Assembly (NCBI GenBank): GCA_949127665.1
Contig: CASBQE010000161.1
Coordinates: 1 to 36,453 of the forward strand
Reading direction: 5' to 3'
From: Synechococcales cyanobacterium PMM_0083
GTDB lineage: Bacteria > Cyanobacteriota > Cyanobacteriia > Leptolyngbyales > Leptolyngbyaceae
DNA: 36,453 nt
Part shown: positions 1 through 9,532 of the stretch, one piece after another
How positions within the stretch are numbered: position 1 is the stretch's first letter
Layout of the letters: every line of letters begins with the position of its first letter
Notes under the pieces: model-generated
What the model was told of the DNA's origin: nothing
Databases searched by the model: none
What the model saw: only the letters and a program-made list of their open reading frames with translations
Made by a program: the position numbers and the translations under genes

Positions 1-383
1 AACACCACTTCTTCAATGGTGACTTGATTTTTAATCTGGTCAAATTGCGCTTGACTAATCACTTTCTTGCTAACCAAATCTTCGATGCTGCCATAGGGGC
101 GACTTGCTTGAATTTTGTTGGAGAGTGCAGGAACGCCCAACGCCGCTTCTAATTTGTCGAGTTCAGACAAAATGGCAGTATTAATGTTGATCTTGGGTTT
201 TCCCATCGCCATTGACTCACTCGGCGACATGGCAACAGGCGAAGAGGGAGCCGTTGTTTGATTCGAGGCGGGAGGACTGCACGCTTTAATTCCAATCACG
301 ATCGCGCCAATCGATAGCGCCAAAAAAGCATATCGAATCAAGCGATGAAAAATTCCCATTGCCACGGCTCCCAATAAATTCAT
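1..383 (-). CDS. Helix-hairpin-helix (ComEA/PsbU-like) secreted protein, partial (C-terminus outside window)
   Basis: Minus-strand reading from the ATG at 383 gives MNLLGAVAMGIFHRLIRYAFLALSIGAIVIGIKACSPP...INTAILSELDKLEAALGVPALSNKIQASRPYGSIEDLVSKKVISQAQFDQIKN, a signal region followed by an HhH-like 'INTA..ELDKLE..G' motif. Confidence 0.6.
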   Translation of the reverse strand, partial: MNLLGAVAMGIFHRLIRYAFLALSIGAIVIGIKACSPPASNQTTAPSSPVAMSPSESMAMGKPKININTAILSELDKLEAALGVPALSNKIQASRPYGSIEDLVSKKVISQAQFDQIKNQVTIEEVV

Positions 384-511
384 AAATGCTCTCGATCAAG
401 CTGGCTTGGTAAAGTCACGCAGGAGGCGGCACTCTAAGACAGCTTGTCAAAGTCAGTAAGCTCGATCGTCACACTTTTGACTACTTATGTCAATAAGTTT
501 GCAAATAATTT

Positions 512-1546
512 TCAACTATTTTCTGGAATAACGTCAAACATTCCCATGCAGCCTGCTTCGGCGATCGCGTCTTGGTGGGGGTGAAACATATATTTGCCAG
601 GGTATGGATAGGCAAACTCTAAAATATGCCGCTCCGCCGTGCCCATGGTAATCACATCGGCTTCATGAGTTGGTTTTAGCACCATCCCGGTTGGATAAAC
701 CCGAAAGAAGTTGGCATGAATATGAAACGTCAGCGCTGGATCAAATTCAACCATATTCAGCAAATACAACCGCACCAGTTGGTTTTGATAGATCGGGATA
801 GGATGACGCATGTAGTAGTGAGGTAAGCCATTAAAGGCATACAGATCATTACGCTGCTTGTCGTTGATATCGTAAGCATTCATCACCAGCACAATCTCGT
901 CGGCGGGTGGGCGACCTTCCTTTGGGTCAATGATCAACATGCCGTGCAGTCCCTTGCCAATATGACGGCTGACCGGAGCAATATGGCAGTGATAAAGATG
1001 CAAACCATAGGGCACCGCATCAAACTCGTAGATAAAGGCTTTGCCATTGCTGACGGGGCGCACCCCATCCATATCGCTGGAATGGATGCCGTGGAAGTGC
1101 ATGGTATGGGCATGACCAGCCTGGTTGAGAAACAGAACGCGAATGCGATCGCCCTCCCGTGCGCGCAAAGTGGGACCCGGCACCCGTCCGTTATAGTTCC
1201 AAGTGATATAGGAAACCGCGCTGTTTAACTGCAACGGCATGGTGCCTGCAACAATCCGAAACTCGCGAATCGTGCGCCCATTTTCTTGCTTAACGGTGCC
1301 ATAGTCGAAGTCGCGTAGTGCCTGCATCGGGTTCACCCCGTTGCCGTAGGTGGGCGTGTCAGTCGGCAATGGCGGCACTCGCACCTGTTGACGCGATCGC
1401 TGATTGAGCCAGTGATAGCTGCCAGCGACTCCAGCCAAAGCGGCACCTCCTATCCCTGCTTGTAAGAGCCGCCGCCGCCCCCAAAGCTTACCGCTGTCAA
1501 AATTTTTGAATGAAGGCATTACAAATACTAACCGTCGCTTTTGCAT
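512..1546 (-). CDS. Multicopper oxidase / cupredoxin-domain protein with Tat-like signal
   Basis: GRRRLLQAG twin-arginine motif; copper-ligand motifs HTMHFHGIH, LYHCHIAPVSRHI, LTFHIHANFF and GKYMFHPHQDAIAEAGCMGMF. Confidence 0.8.
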   Translation of the reverse strand: MQKRRLVFVMPSFKNFDSGKLWGRRRLLQAGIGGAALAGVAGSYHWLNQRSRQQVRVPPLPTDTPTYGNGVNPMQALRDFDYGTVKQENGRTIREFRIVAGTMPLQLNSAVSYITWNYNGRVPGPTLRAREGDRIRVLFLNQAGHAHTMHFHGIHSSDMDGVRPVSNGKAFIYEFDAVPYGLHLYHCHIAPVSRHIGKGLHGMLIIDPKEGRPPADEIVLVMNAYDINDKQRNDLYAFNGLPHYYMRHPIPIYQNQLVRLYLLNMVEFDPALTFHIHANFFRVYPTGMVLKPTHEADVITMGTAERHILEFAYPYPGKYMFHPHQDAIAEAGCMGMFDVIPENS

Positions 1547-1601
1547 TTAGAGTTATACCAGTCTCTAAAATTTTATTGCAAATTGTTCTCATATGCTTAA
1601 G

Positions 1602-2348
1602 CTATCCCGCGACTGGCGAGGGCAATTTCATTGGATTTTGTCGAATGGCTTGAATCCCTCTAAAAGCAAGCTGAGGATTTACCTCAACTGAACTGGCTAC
1701 ATCGGGATAGAGACTTTGCAGGTGGGCATGGAGGCGATCGCCATCACCGCCCGTCAACACCACCGCGCTGGTTGGATAGGTTTGTCGCCAATCGATAATA
1801 AAGGAGTGCAGTCCGGCAATCAGAGTGTACAAAATGCCGCTGGCGATCGCGGTTTCGGTGGTCAATGCCCAACGGGAGGGAAATGTCGAATGTCGAATGT
1901 CGAATGTCGAGTGAAGATCGGGGAGGGCGGTGGTGCCTTGGTGAAGAGATTGGAATTGCAGCTTTAATCCGGGGAGGATGGCTCCGCCGATGAGTTGATC
2001 GCCATTGGCTCCGGTGAAAGTGAGGGCGGTTCCGGCATCAATCACAAGAACGGGACTGCCCACGGTTTGAATGGCACCCCACAGCGCCAAAGCGCGATCG
2101 ATGCCAAATGTCGAGTACATTTCTTGAATCGGCACCTGTTCTAAGCTTACGAAGTGAGCGTGAGGATGGGCTTGCCAAAACTGATTTTGAGAGGGCACAA
2201 CGGAGGCAATCCAAAGTTCGTGTTGCAACTGGGTTTGATCCTGATTGACATGGGGCGTATGCCATATTTTTTGCAGGCGATCGCCGCGAAACTCCGCCCA
2301 ATGCAAGCGAGAATTACCGATTATCAGTGCTGTCCATAAATCAGCCAT
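1602..2348 (-). CDS. coaX: Type III pantothenate kinase
   Basis: ALIIGNSRLHWAEF, FGIDRALALWGA, VLVIDAGTALTFTG, GGAILPGLKLQFQSLHQGTTALP, VVLTGGDGDRL: typical CoaX motifs. Confidence 0.85.
   Translation of the reverse strand: MADLWTALIIGNSRLHWAEFRGDRLQKIWHTPHVNQDQTQLQHELWIASVVPSQNQFWQAHPHAHFVSLEQVPIQEMYSTFGIDRALALWGAIQTVGSPVLVIDAGTALTFTGANGDQLIGGAILPGLKLQFQSLHQGTTALPDLHSTFDIRHSTFPSRWALTTETAIASGILYTLIAGLHSFIIDWRQTYPTSAVVLTGGDGDRLHAHLQSLYPDVASSVEVNPQLAFRGIQAIRQNPMKLPSPVAG
1882..1909. repeat. Heptanucleotide tandem repeat (AATGTCG)x4 inside coaX
   Basis: Direct reading: aatgtcg aatgtcg aatgtcg aatgtcg at 1882-1909; encodes the HSTFDIRHSTF stretch on the minus strand. Confidence 0.9.
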
Positions 2349-2488
2349 GCTAGAAAGCAGCCCCCAAAAGCGATAAGCTAGACTGATAGATCACTTCATC
2401 TAACAAAATTTTACAAAACTCAAATCCCCATTCAAGATGTAGAGATAGACAACTTTTTATTTTAAGTACTTACTAAGAGAGGTTAATC

Positions 2489-4216
2489 ATGGTAGCACTT
2501 CGAGAAAAAGCATCCACCCGGTTGACCATGCAAACCGTTGAGATTGCTGCCAACACGACGGCACTGCGATCGCTCGATTGGGATCGCGATCGGTTTGATA
2601 TTGAATTTGCCCTAGAAAACGGCACGACCTATAACTCTTTTCTAATCCGTGGCGATAAGGTGGCACTGGTGGACACCTCTCACGGAAAATTCCGCGAAAT
2701 TTATTTAGATACTTTGACGGGCTTGATCGATCCTGCCGACATCGATTATCTCGTCATTAGCCATACTGAACCTGACCACAGCGGCTTAGTCAAAGATGTG
2801 TTGCAGCTCAACCCCAACATCATCGTCGTGGGTGCCAAAGTTGCCATGCAGTTTTTGGACAACTTAATCCATTTTCCCTTTCAGCGAAAACTGGTCAAAA
2901 GCGGTGAACGGCTGGATTTGGGCAATGGGCATGAACTGGAATTTGTGGCTGCGCCCAATCTGCACTGGCCCGACACCATCCTTACCTACGATCACAAAAC
3001 CCAGACTCTCTTCACCTGCGATGTGTTTGGGATGCACTACTGCGATGACCAAACCTACGACGAAGATTTGGAGCTACTCAACGCCGACTACAAAACCTAT
3101 TACGACTGCCTCATGGGTCCCAATGCGCGATCGGTTTTGGCGGCGTTAAAGCGCATGGCGGATTTGCCAGCGATCGCCCAAATTGCGACAGGGCATGGTC
3201 CATTGCTGCAACACCATGTTGAAGAATTGGTGGGGCGCTATCGCACTTGGAGCCAAGAACAGGCAAAGGCGGCAACGACAGTCGCATTTTTCTACGTGTC
3301 TGAGTACGGCTGTAGCGATCGCTTGGTTCATGCGATCGCCCAAGGAGTTGCCAAAACAGGCGTGGTGGTTGAACTGATTGATCTGCTAGAAGCCGATCCG
3401 CAGGAAGTGAGAGAGCTAGTAGATATTGCCGCCGGAATTGTGGTTGGAATGCCGCCGCAATCGGGAACTCATGCTACTCAAACTCAAGCATTACTTAGCA
3501 CAATTTTAGCTGCAACTCATGCAAAACAGGCTTTTGGTCTATTTGAATCGGGCGGTGGTGATGATGAATCGGTTTATCCACTGCGGAACAAGCTTCAAGG
3601 GATTGGTGTTATCGAGGCATTTCCGCCTATTTTGATCAAGGAAACGCCAACGGAAGCGACCTACCAACTGTGCGACGAAGCCGGAACGGATTTAGGGCAA
3701 TGGTTGACCCGCGATCGCAGCATCAAACAAATGAAATCTTTGGATAACGATCTGGATAAAGCCTTGGGACGGCTCAGTGGCGGACTGTATATCATCACCG
3801 CGAAAAAGGGGGAAGCTTCCAGCGCCATGCTAGCTTCCTGGGTTGCTCAAGCCAGTTTGGAACCGATTGGCATTACCATTGCCGTCGCCAAAGATCGGGC
3901 GATCGAATCCTTCATGCATGTGGGAGATCGCTTTGTGCTGAACATTCTCGAAGAAGGCAACTATCAGCTCTTGATGAAGCACTTTTTGAAGCGCTTTCCC
4001 CCCGGTGGCGATCGCTTTGCTGGCATCAAAATCTATCCTGCATCCAATGGTTGCCCGATCCTAGCGGATTCTCTGGCATACCTGGAATGCGAGGTGATTA
4101 GCCGGATGGAAGGCAGCGACCATTGGATTGTTTACAGCAGCGTGGACATGGGGCGGGTTTCTAAAGCTGATGGGCTAACTGCCGTTCATCACCGCAAAGT
4201 GGGCAATCATTACTAA
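2489..4216 (+). CDS. flv3: Diflavin flavodiiron protein (Flv3-like)
   Basis: RSLDWDRDRFDIEFALENGTTYNSFLI...VISHTEPDHSGLV (canonical di-iron ligands)...APNLHWPDTI...TCDVFGMHYCDD; flavodoxin domain and C-terminal flavin reductase domain. Flv3 versus Flv4 assignment not certain. Confidence 0.8.
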   Translation: MVALREKASTRLTMQTVEIAANTTALRSLDWDRDRFDIEFALENGTTYNSFLIRGDKVALVDTSHGKFREIYLDTLTGLIDPADIDYLVISHTEPDHSGLVKDVLQLNPNIIVVGAKVAMQFLDNLIHFPFQRKLVKSGERLDLGNGHELEFVAAPNLHWPDTILTYDHKTQTLFTCDVFGMHYCDDQTYDEDLELLNADYKTYYDCLMGPNARSVLAALKRMADLPAIAQIATGHGPLLQHHVEELVGRYRTWSQEQAKAATTVAFFYVSEYGCSDRLVHAIAQGVAKTGVVVELIDLLEADPQEVRELVDIAAGIVVGMPPQSGTHATQTQALLSTILAATHAKQAFGLFESGGGDDESVYPLRNKLQGIGVIEAFPPILIKETPTEATYQLCDEAGTDLGQWLTRDRSIKQMKSLDNDLDKALGRLSGGLYIITAKKGEASSAMLASWVAQASLEPIGITIAVAKDRAIESFMHVGDRFVLNILEEGNYQLLMKHFLKRFPPGGDRFAGIKIYPASNGCPILADSLAYLECEVISRMEGSDHWIVYSSVDMGRVSKADGLTAVHHRKVGNHY

Positions 4217-4288
4217 GTTTGGCTGCTTTGGGCGATCGCTGTAAGGATCGTTTCACAAATCGCGCTTCCCATAAAAATCGCGCGGTAC

Positions 4289-4583
4289 TGTTCTAGAAGT
4301 GTGGAAATGAGGAAGAATCGACAGGTGTTATCGCTACAATTTACAACATGGCTTTAGAACCTGTCCTTTGTCCTACTTGTGGTACTAATGATGTAGTGAA
4401 GCATGATCAATCTGAGACAGGCAAACAACGTTACAAGTGTCGATCATCTTGTAGACCTGTGGTTAGTGTTGGCAGAGCTAAACTGTATCAGACAATTTGG
4501 ATCAATTAGCCACAGGTCTAGCGCACTACCAAATTAGCAATAACACCTGTTTGATTGTCTGTTATTTCCACACTTCTAGAACA
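4289..4583. mobile_element. IS1-type deletion derivative / MITE (295 bp) with terminal inverted repeats
   Basis: Perfect 20-bp TIRs: tgttctagaagtgtggaaat (4289-4308) and atttccacacttctagaaca (4564-4583). Similarity continues imperfectly inward (acaggtgttatcgct / its complement). Encloses an InsA-like zinc-ribbon ORF fragment. No target-site duplication seen. Confidence 0.8.
4348..4509 (+). pseudogene. IS1-family InsA-like N-terminal fragment
   Basis: MALEPVLCPTCGTNDVVKHDQSETGKQRYKCRSSCRPVVSVGRAKLYQTIWIN*: CPTCG...KHxxSETGKQRYKC zinc-ribbon signature of cyanobacterial IS1-family transposases, then truncated. Confidence 0.75.
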
Positions 4584-4759
4584 TCATCCTCAATTTGAGA
4601 CACTCGTTTTCGTATTGTTTGAAGTGCCCAAGCGTTCCTTATAAACAGCAAAATTGGCAAAATGATCTCGTTAAAGTGTAGGTTTTCTGTGACGGTCAAG
4701 TCCATGTGAGATGATGGAAAAATATGCTTTTTGCTCAGTAATAAATTACTCAGAAGATT

Positions 4760-5116
4760 ATGGCTCGAATTCAATTCGCTAAGGGTATGGACGAGGACGT
4801 GATTCCCGATGTTCGTTTGACTCGTTCTCGCGATGGCAGCAATGGGACTGCAACGTTTTATTTTGAGAATCCTAAAGCTCTCAGTCCCCAAAATACTGAA
4901 GCCGTTACAGGCATGTATCTGATTGATGAAGAAGGCGAACTCACTACTAGAGAAGTGAAAGCTAAGTTTATCAATGGTCAGCCTGCTGCAATTGAGGCAC
5001 TTTACGTAATTAAATCGGAGGCAGAATGGGAGCGCTTTCTGCGATTTATGGATCGATTTGCGGATAAGAACGGGCTGGACTTAACTAAATCTGACTCCGA
5101 ATCTGAATCTGAATAA
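4760..5116 (+). CDS. psb28: Photosystem II reaction center Psb28 protein
   Basis: [41 protein letters not shown]...[50 protein letters not shown]. Confidence 0.93.
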   Translation: MARIQFAKGMDEDVIPDVRLTRSRDGSNGTATFYFENPKALSPQNTEAVTGMYLIDEEGELTTREVKAKFINGQPAAIEALYVIKSEAEWERFLRFMDRFADKNGLDLTKSDSESESE

Positions 5117-5150
5117 TGAGCAAGGGCGATCGCACAGGTCATAAAAGCTT

Positions 5151-5705
5151 TTGCCATCGCCTCACCGCTACTATTGCCGTGTGGTCAATTTTATGGGCTT
5201 AACTCCTCATCCTGATACTGTTCTGATGCCGCTCCATTGTGCGGTCATTACTGTGAGCGATACGCGGACACCCGAAAGCGATCGCAGTGGTCAATTGATT
5301 CAGCAGCTATTGGTCGAAGCCGCTCATCAGGTCACGGCTTACATGATCATTCAAGATGAGCCTGCCCAAATCGAGCAGCAATTAGACCTGCTAGGAAAAC
5401 GATCCGATGTGGATGTGCTCATTCTGAACGGAGGCACTGGGATTGCTCCACGAGATGCTACCTATGATGTGGTTGAAGGGTTGCTGGAGAAGGGACTCCC
5501 TGGGTTTGGAGAGGTGTTTCGCTGGCTCAGCTATGCAGAAATTGGTTCACGGGCGATCGCATCACGAGCGATCGCGGGAGTCTTTCAAGAAACCCTAATA
5601 TTTTCCTTGCCCGGCTCAAGTAATGGTGTTTTATTGGCAATGGAAAAGCTAATTTTGCCAGAAATTCGACACTTGGTGAGCCAACTGAAAACAGGAACTA
5701 GCTGA
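5151..5705 (+). CDS. moaB: Molybdenum cofactor biosynthesis protein MoaB/Mog family (true start may be around 5190-5226)
   Basis: CAVITVSDTRTPESDRSGQLI, LILNGGTGIAPRDATYDVVEGLLEKGLPGFGEVFR, SLPGSSNGVLLAMEKLILPE. Confidence 0.85.
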   Translation: MPSPHRYYCRVVNFMGLTPHPDTVLMPLHCAVITVSDTRTPESDRSGQLIQQLLVEAAHQVTAYMIIQDEPAQIEQQLDLLGKRSDVDVLILNGGTGIAPRDATYDVVEGLLEKGLPGFGEVFRWLSYAEIGSRAIASRAIAGVFQETLIFSLPGSSNGVLLAMEKLILPEIRHLVSQLKTGTS

Positions 5706-5728
5706 AGCTTAATTAGCCAGAAAAAACT

Positions 5729-5764
5729 TAAAGAACCAAATCTCATATGAGACTTGGTTCTTTA
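5729..5764. terminator. Bidirectional terminator palindrome between convergent moaB and ctp
   Basis: taaagaaccaaatctcatatgagacttggttcttta: 36-nt near-perfect palindrome (one A/C mismatch) between two convergent genes; flanking aaaaaa at 5721-5726 gives a U-tract on the minus strand. Confidence 0.75.
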
Positions 5765-5796
5765 AAGGTTGGTATAGAGCCGCTTAAAAAGTGAAA

Positions 5797-7122
5797 CTAC
5801 CGCGATCGTTGAACACTGGCTTGCTTGCCCGTAGTCGGTTGATTAGGACGTGCCAAGATAATTCTCTCTAGAGCAGAAATCGCACCTGAATACTGAGGAT
5901 CTTGCAAGGTTGCTAGCAACTTAGGATTCGATGACAACGTTTGTTTGTCCGCTTCGGTCAGGTCAATCTTGACATCAGGAGTGATCCCTTTATGGCTAAT
6001 GTCAGTGCCTTTTGGCGTGTAGTAATGAGCGATGGTCACTGCTAACCCTGACCCATCTGCAAGGTTATGAACTGATTGCACCAAAGCCTTACCAAAGGTT
6101 TGGCTACCAACGACCGTTGCACGACCATTATCTTTCAAAGCACCCGTCAAAATTTCGCTAGAGCTTGCAGAATTACCATCCACGAGCACAACCAGTGGCA
6201 ACTTGGTTAAAGCAGTTTGATTAGCGGAGACCTCTTCGTTTTTGCCGCGACGATCAACGGTACGAACGATCGCACCTTCTCCCATCCACATCCGGCTGAT
6301 TTCGATGCTGGACTGCAATAAACCACCTGGATTACCGCGCAGATCTAGCACAAATCCATCTGCCTTTTGAGTCTGCAAGTCTTTAATGGCGCGCCGCATT
6401 TGGTCTGCTGCATGGGAACTAAATTCGTTTAAACGAATATAACCAATATTGCTTTTGCCTTCTTGCTTTAGAGAATATCTTACCGTTGCCAACTCAATCC
6501 GAGCGCGAGTAATGGAGACCACAAAAGGCTGTCCTTGATCCCGACGAATTTCCAGACTAACTTTTGTGCCAACATCGCCACGAATCAAATTGGAGGCGTT
6601 CTCTACCGTCATGCCCTTCGTTAGTTTGCCGTTGATCGACATAATGCGATCGCCCGACTTGAGACCCGCTTTAAGGGCGGGTGAATTTTCAATCGGCTCT
6701 ACTACCGTCAATGCTTTTGTTTGTTCAGGAACTTCTAGGCGAATCCCAATCCCAGAAAGCTCTCCAGATGTTTGATTAGTTAATGCCTCATACTGCTTTG
6801 GATTCATGAAGCGAGTGTAGGGATCATTCAGCTTTTCTAGCTCTTTACGAAGCGCTGCATAAGCCTGATCACGAGAACTATATTTTTTGTCTAAAAGGCG
6901 CTGTCGAACCTGTTGCCAATCAACTCGATTAAATGTTTCGTCAACGTATTCGCGATTCACAATTTGCCAGGCTTCATCCAGAACGGCTTTAGGACTATCC
7001 TGCAAAGCTGCCCGCACACGACCCAGACCAGGACCAAACAAGGAAACTGCGGCAGTAGCTGCGACTGCTCCTCCACAAAGCGCCAATTTTGAGAGTGAAA
7101 CGTGCTTCAGGGTTCGGTTCAT
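5797..7122 (-). CDS. Carboxyl-terminal processing peptidase (S41, CtpA-type), paralog 1
   Basis: PDZ (GIGIRLEV...AGLKSGDRIMSING) and S41 core (LDLRGNPGGLL, VDGNSASSSEILTGALKDN, GSQTFGKALVQ). Likely start at MNRTLKH (7122); the supplied ORF extends to 7206. Confidence 0.88.
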   Translation of the reverse strand: MNRTLKHVSLSKLALCGGAVAATAAVSLFGPGLGRVRAALQDSPKAVLDEAWQIVNREYVDETFNRVDWQQVRQRLLDKKYSSRDQAYAALRKELEKLNDPYTRFMNPKQYEALTNQTSGELSGIGIRLEVPEQTKALTVVEPIENSPALKAGLKSGDRIMSINGKLTKGMTVENASNLIRGDVGTKVSLEIRRDQGQPFVVSITRARIELATVRYSLKQEGKSNIGYIRLNEFSSHAADQMRRAIKDLQTQKADGFVLDLRGNPGGLLQSSIEISRMWMGEGAIVRTVDRRGKNEEVSANQTALTKLPLVVLVDGNSASSSEILTGALKDNGRATVVGSQTFGKALVQSVHNLADGSGLAVTIAHYYTPKGTDISHKGITPDVKIDLTEADKQTLSSNPKLLATLQDPQYSGAISALERIILARPNQPTTGKQASVQRSR

Positions 7123-7586
7123 TAGAAATAACTCAAAGATCTGATGGATTAATTTTCTACCGTACAGATGTCTTACGTGTGTCTTACATGCGTCTACAAG
7201 AAGCAAATAGTTTCAAAACGCATGAAGTTTATTACAGGTGCAAACTGACTTCAACCGGAAAACCTTGCGAAACTAGCACACAATCCGGCTAATGAGCTTA
7301 GAATAGCGAAACCAACGGTTTCAAATTGCTCCAGAGGATGCCAGTTCTCAAACTGTCCTACCTGATTAAGTTAGCCAGTAGAGCAGGCGAAGTCCTAAGA
7401 TCTATCTTATAGTTCTTGCGCTAATTTAACCGAATATCATTGAATTTGCATAGGTCTAAACCGTAAACTTTGCTGAAGTTTTTGAATAGCTTTGAATTTC
7501 CTCTTGCTATCCCACCAAATACAACCAGGCAAAATTAAATTACATTGAATTTAGGAAGTCATAAGGATTTTGCGAAAGGTTAAAAG

Positions 7587-8402
7587 ATGGAGCTTTTTAA
7601 GCAAAAAAATAGCCTAAAGTGGGCGCAATCAGTGGGGTTAGTAGCGATCGCCCTAGCTGCATTGGTTGGAGTAATTTTAATTCAGCGATCGCAGCTTGAC
7701 CAGCCATCTCAGTGGGCAGAAAACCCAAAGCAGGCTGAAGAGCAAGAAACCCTAAAATTAAAGTTACTGAGCCGCACTCCGACCTTTGGGTTTGATAATG
7801 TGGTGTCAGACTGGGTATTTCTTAACTTTTTGCAATACTATGGCGATGATGATGCCCGCAAAAAAACAGGATATTCCCTCAGTCCCCAATATTTTGACAT
7901 TGTGACCCGCCTTGACCCACGGTTTACTGATGTCTACATGTTTATTTCCAGCGCGGTGTCTTATCAACTGGGTAAGCCCGATCTTGCCATTGATCTAATG
8001 AAACGTGGCACAGCGGCTCTCTCCCCAAAAGCAAATCCAAAAGCGTTTCAAGTCTGGCGCTTTATGGGGCTGGATCAATTGCTGCTACAAGGAGATGTTC
8101 CTGGCTCGATTCACTCCCACGAGATGGCAGCCCAATGGGTCAAAGGAACGCCGGATGAGGATCTTGCGCCGCTTTTTCAAGGGACTGCAAAATTTTTGCG
8201 GAATGATCCCAATAGTCTGACTGTGCGAGTTTTTTCGTGGGGATCGATTTATGAACAGGCGCGAATGGTTGGAGATCAGCCAACCCAAGACCGGGCAAAA
8301 CAGGCGATCGAAGGTTTAGGCGGCAAGATTTTTGAAAAGGATGGACAAATGGTGATTCAGCCTCCCGTGAGTAAGCCGCCGAAAAAAGCGCCAACGCAGT
8401 AA
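7587..8402 (+). CDS. Conserved hypothetical membrane-anchored protein (TPR-like)
   Basis: Single N-terminal TM helix followed by a soluble domain (FGFDNVVSDWVFLNFLQYYGDDDAR...YFDIVTRLDPRFTDVYMFISSAVSYQLGKPDLAIDLMKRG). Confidence 0.65.
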   Translation: MELFKQKNSLKWAQSVGLVAIALAALVGVILIQRSQLDQPSQWAENPKQAEEQETLKLKLLSRTPTFGFDNVVSDWVFLNFLQYYGDDDARKKTGYSLSPQYFDIVTRLDPRFTDVYMFISSAVSYQLGKPDLAIDLMKRGTAALSPKANPKAFQVWRFMGLDQLLLQGDVPGSIHSHEMAAQWVKGTPDEDLAPLFQGTAKFLRNDPNSLTVRVFSWGSIYEQARMVGDQPTQDRAKQAIEGLGGKIFEKDGQMVIQPPVSKPPKKAPTQ

Positions 8403-8413
8403 GGAGAAGCGTT

Positions 8414-9511
8414 TTATTCCGGCACGATCGCGACTTTAATCACCTTGCGATCGCGCATGTCTTCAAACACTTGCTCTAGATTGCTGAGGGACTGTTCGCC
8501 ACTGAGCAGCAGTTCAAACGGCACAGCACGACTAGCTAAAAGATTCAGGGCTGCCCGAACGTATTGAGGCGTGTTATGAAAAACGCCTTTGAGGGTGAGT
8601 TCGCTGTAGTGAAGTTGGTCTGTGTTAACTGTGATCGTCGTATCGCGGGGGCAGCCACCAAACAGGTTCACCGTGGCACCTGGACGGGCACAGGCGATCG
8701 CCATTTCCCACACAGAAGGAACCCCGGTCGCCTCAATTACCACATCGGCTCCCCAGCCATCGGTCAGGTCCTTGACCAATGCCGGGACATCTTCAACCTG
8801 CTTGTAGTTAAAGGTTTTCACTGCACCCAACTTTTCGCCGACTTGCAAGCGGGAGGCGTTGCCGCCAAACAGAAAAACTTCGGAGAAGGGCGCGGGGTGA
8901 GGGGTGAGGGGCGAAGGGGCAATCCAGTCGCCTCTCCCGGACGATAGCGCGGCAACGAACATGAGACCGATAGCGCCATCCCCCAAAATTACGACGCGAT
9001 CGCCGGGTTTTACGTGCGATCGGGCGGCTCCGTGCAGCACACAGGCGAGTGGCTCGGTCATGGATGCCAAGTCATAAGGCAAATCGTCTGGAATGGGTAG
9101 CAGGTTGTGCTGCACGATCGCTGCGGGAATTTTGAGATACTCCGCAAAGGTGCCGTTGTTAAACAGCAAATTTTGGCAGAGGGAATATTCGCGCTTCCGG
9201 CAGAAAAAGCAGGTCATGCAAGGAGCAGAGTTATTGGCAACCACGCGATCGCCTAGATGCCAGCCTTCTACGCCTGCGCCCAACGCCACAATTTCTCCCG
9301 CTGCTTCATGCCCAAATGGGGTCGGTGGCTTTAGCATCTTGGCATGTCCGCCCCTGCGCCACACTTTCAAATCGGTGCCGCAGGTGGTCGCCGCTTTCAC
9401 GCGAATCACGACTTCTCCAGCAGCAGGAGTGGGGTCTGCAACCTGCTCCAGCCGTAAGTCTTCTTTGCCATACAGTAATGCAGCCAACACAGGGCGATCG
9501 CTCCAACTCAA
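8414..9511 (-). CDS. Zinc-dependent medium-chain alcohol/L-threonine-type dehydrogenase
   Basis: TTCGTDLKVWRRGGH, PFGHEAAGEIVALGAGV, CFFCRKREYSLC, VILGDGAIGLMFV, WGADVVIEATG; contains an unusual insertion RGDWIAPSPLTPHPAPF. Confidence 0.85.
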   Translation of the reverse strand: MSWSDRPVLAALLYGKEDLRLEQVADPTPAAGEVVIRVKAATTCGTDLKVWRRGGHAKMLKPPTPFGHEAAGEIVALGAGVEGWHLGDRVVANNSAPCMTCFFCRKREYSLCQNLLFNNGTFAEYLKIPAAIVQHNLLPIPDDLPYDLASMTEPLACVLHGAARSHVKPGDRVVILGDGAIGLMFVAALSSGRGDWIAPSPLTPHPAPFSEVFLFGGNASRLQVGEKLGAVKTFNYKQVEDVPALVKDLTDGWGADVVIEATGVPSVWEMAIACARPGATVNLFGGCPRDTTITVNTDQLHYSELTLKGVFHNTPQYVRAALNLLASRAVPFELLLSGEQSLSNLEQVFEDMRDRKVIKVAIVPE

Positions 9512-9532
9512 CCACCCGATAATCTTACAGGT

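Noticed and set aside
944-1228. Antisense ORFs within the multicopper oxidase, coaX, flavodiiron and other genes
   Set aside because: No family motifs; overlap strongly supported CDSs on the other strand.
4562-4891. 109-aa minus ORF overlapping the psb28 start
   Set aside because: Overlaps the psb28 N-terminus and the IS1 derivative; no recognisable motif.
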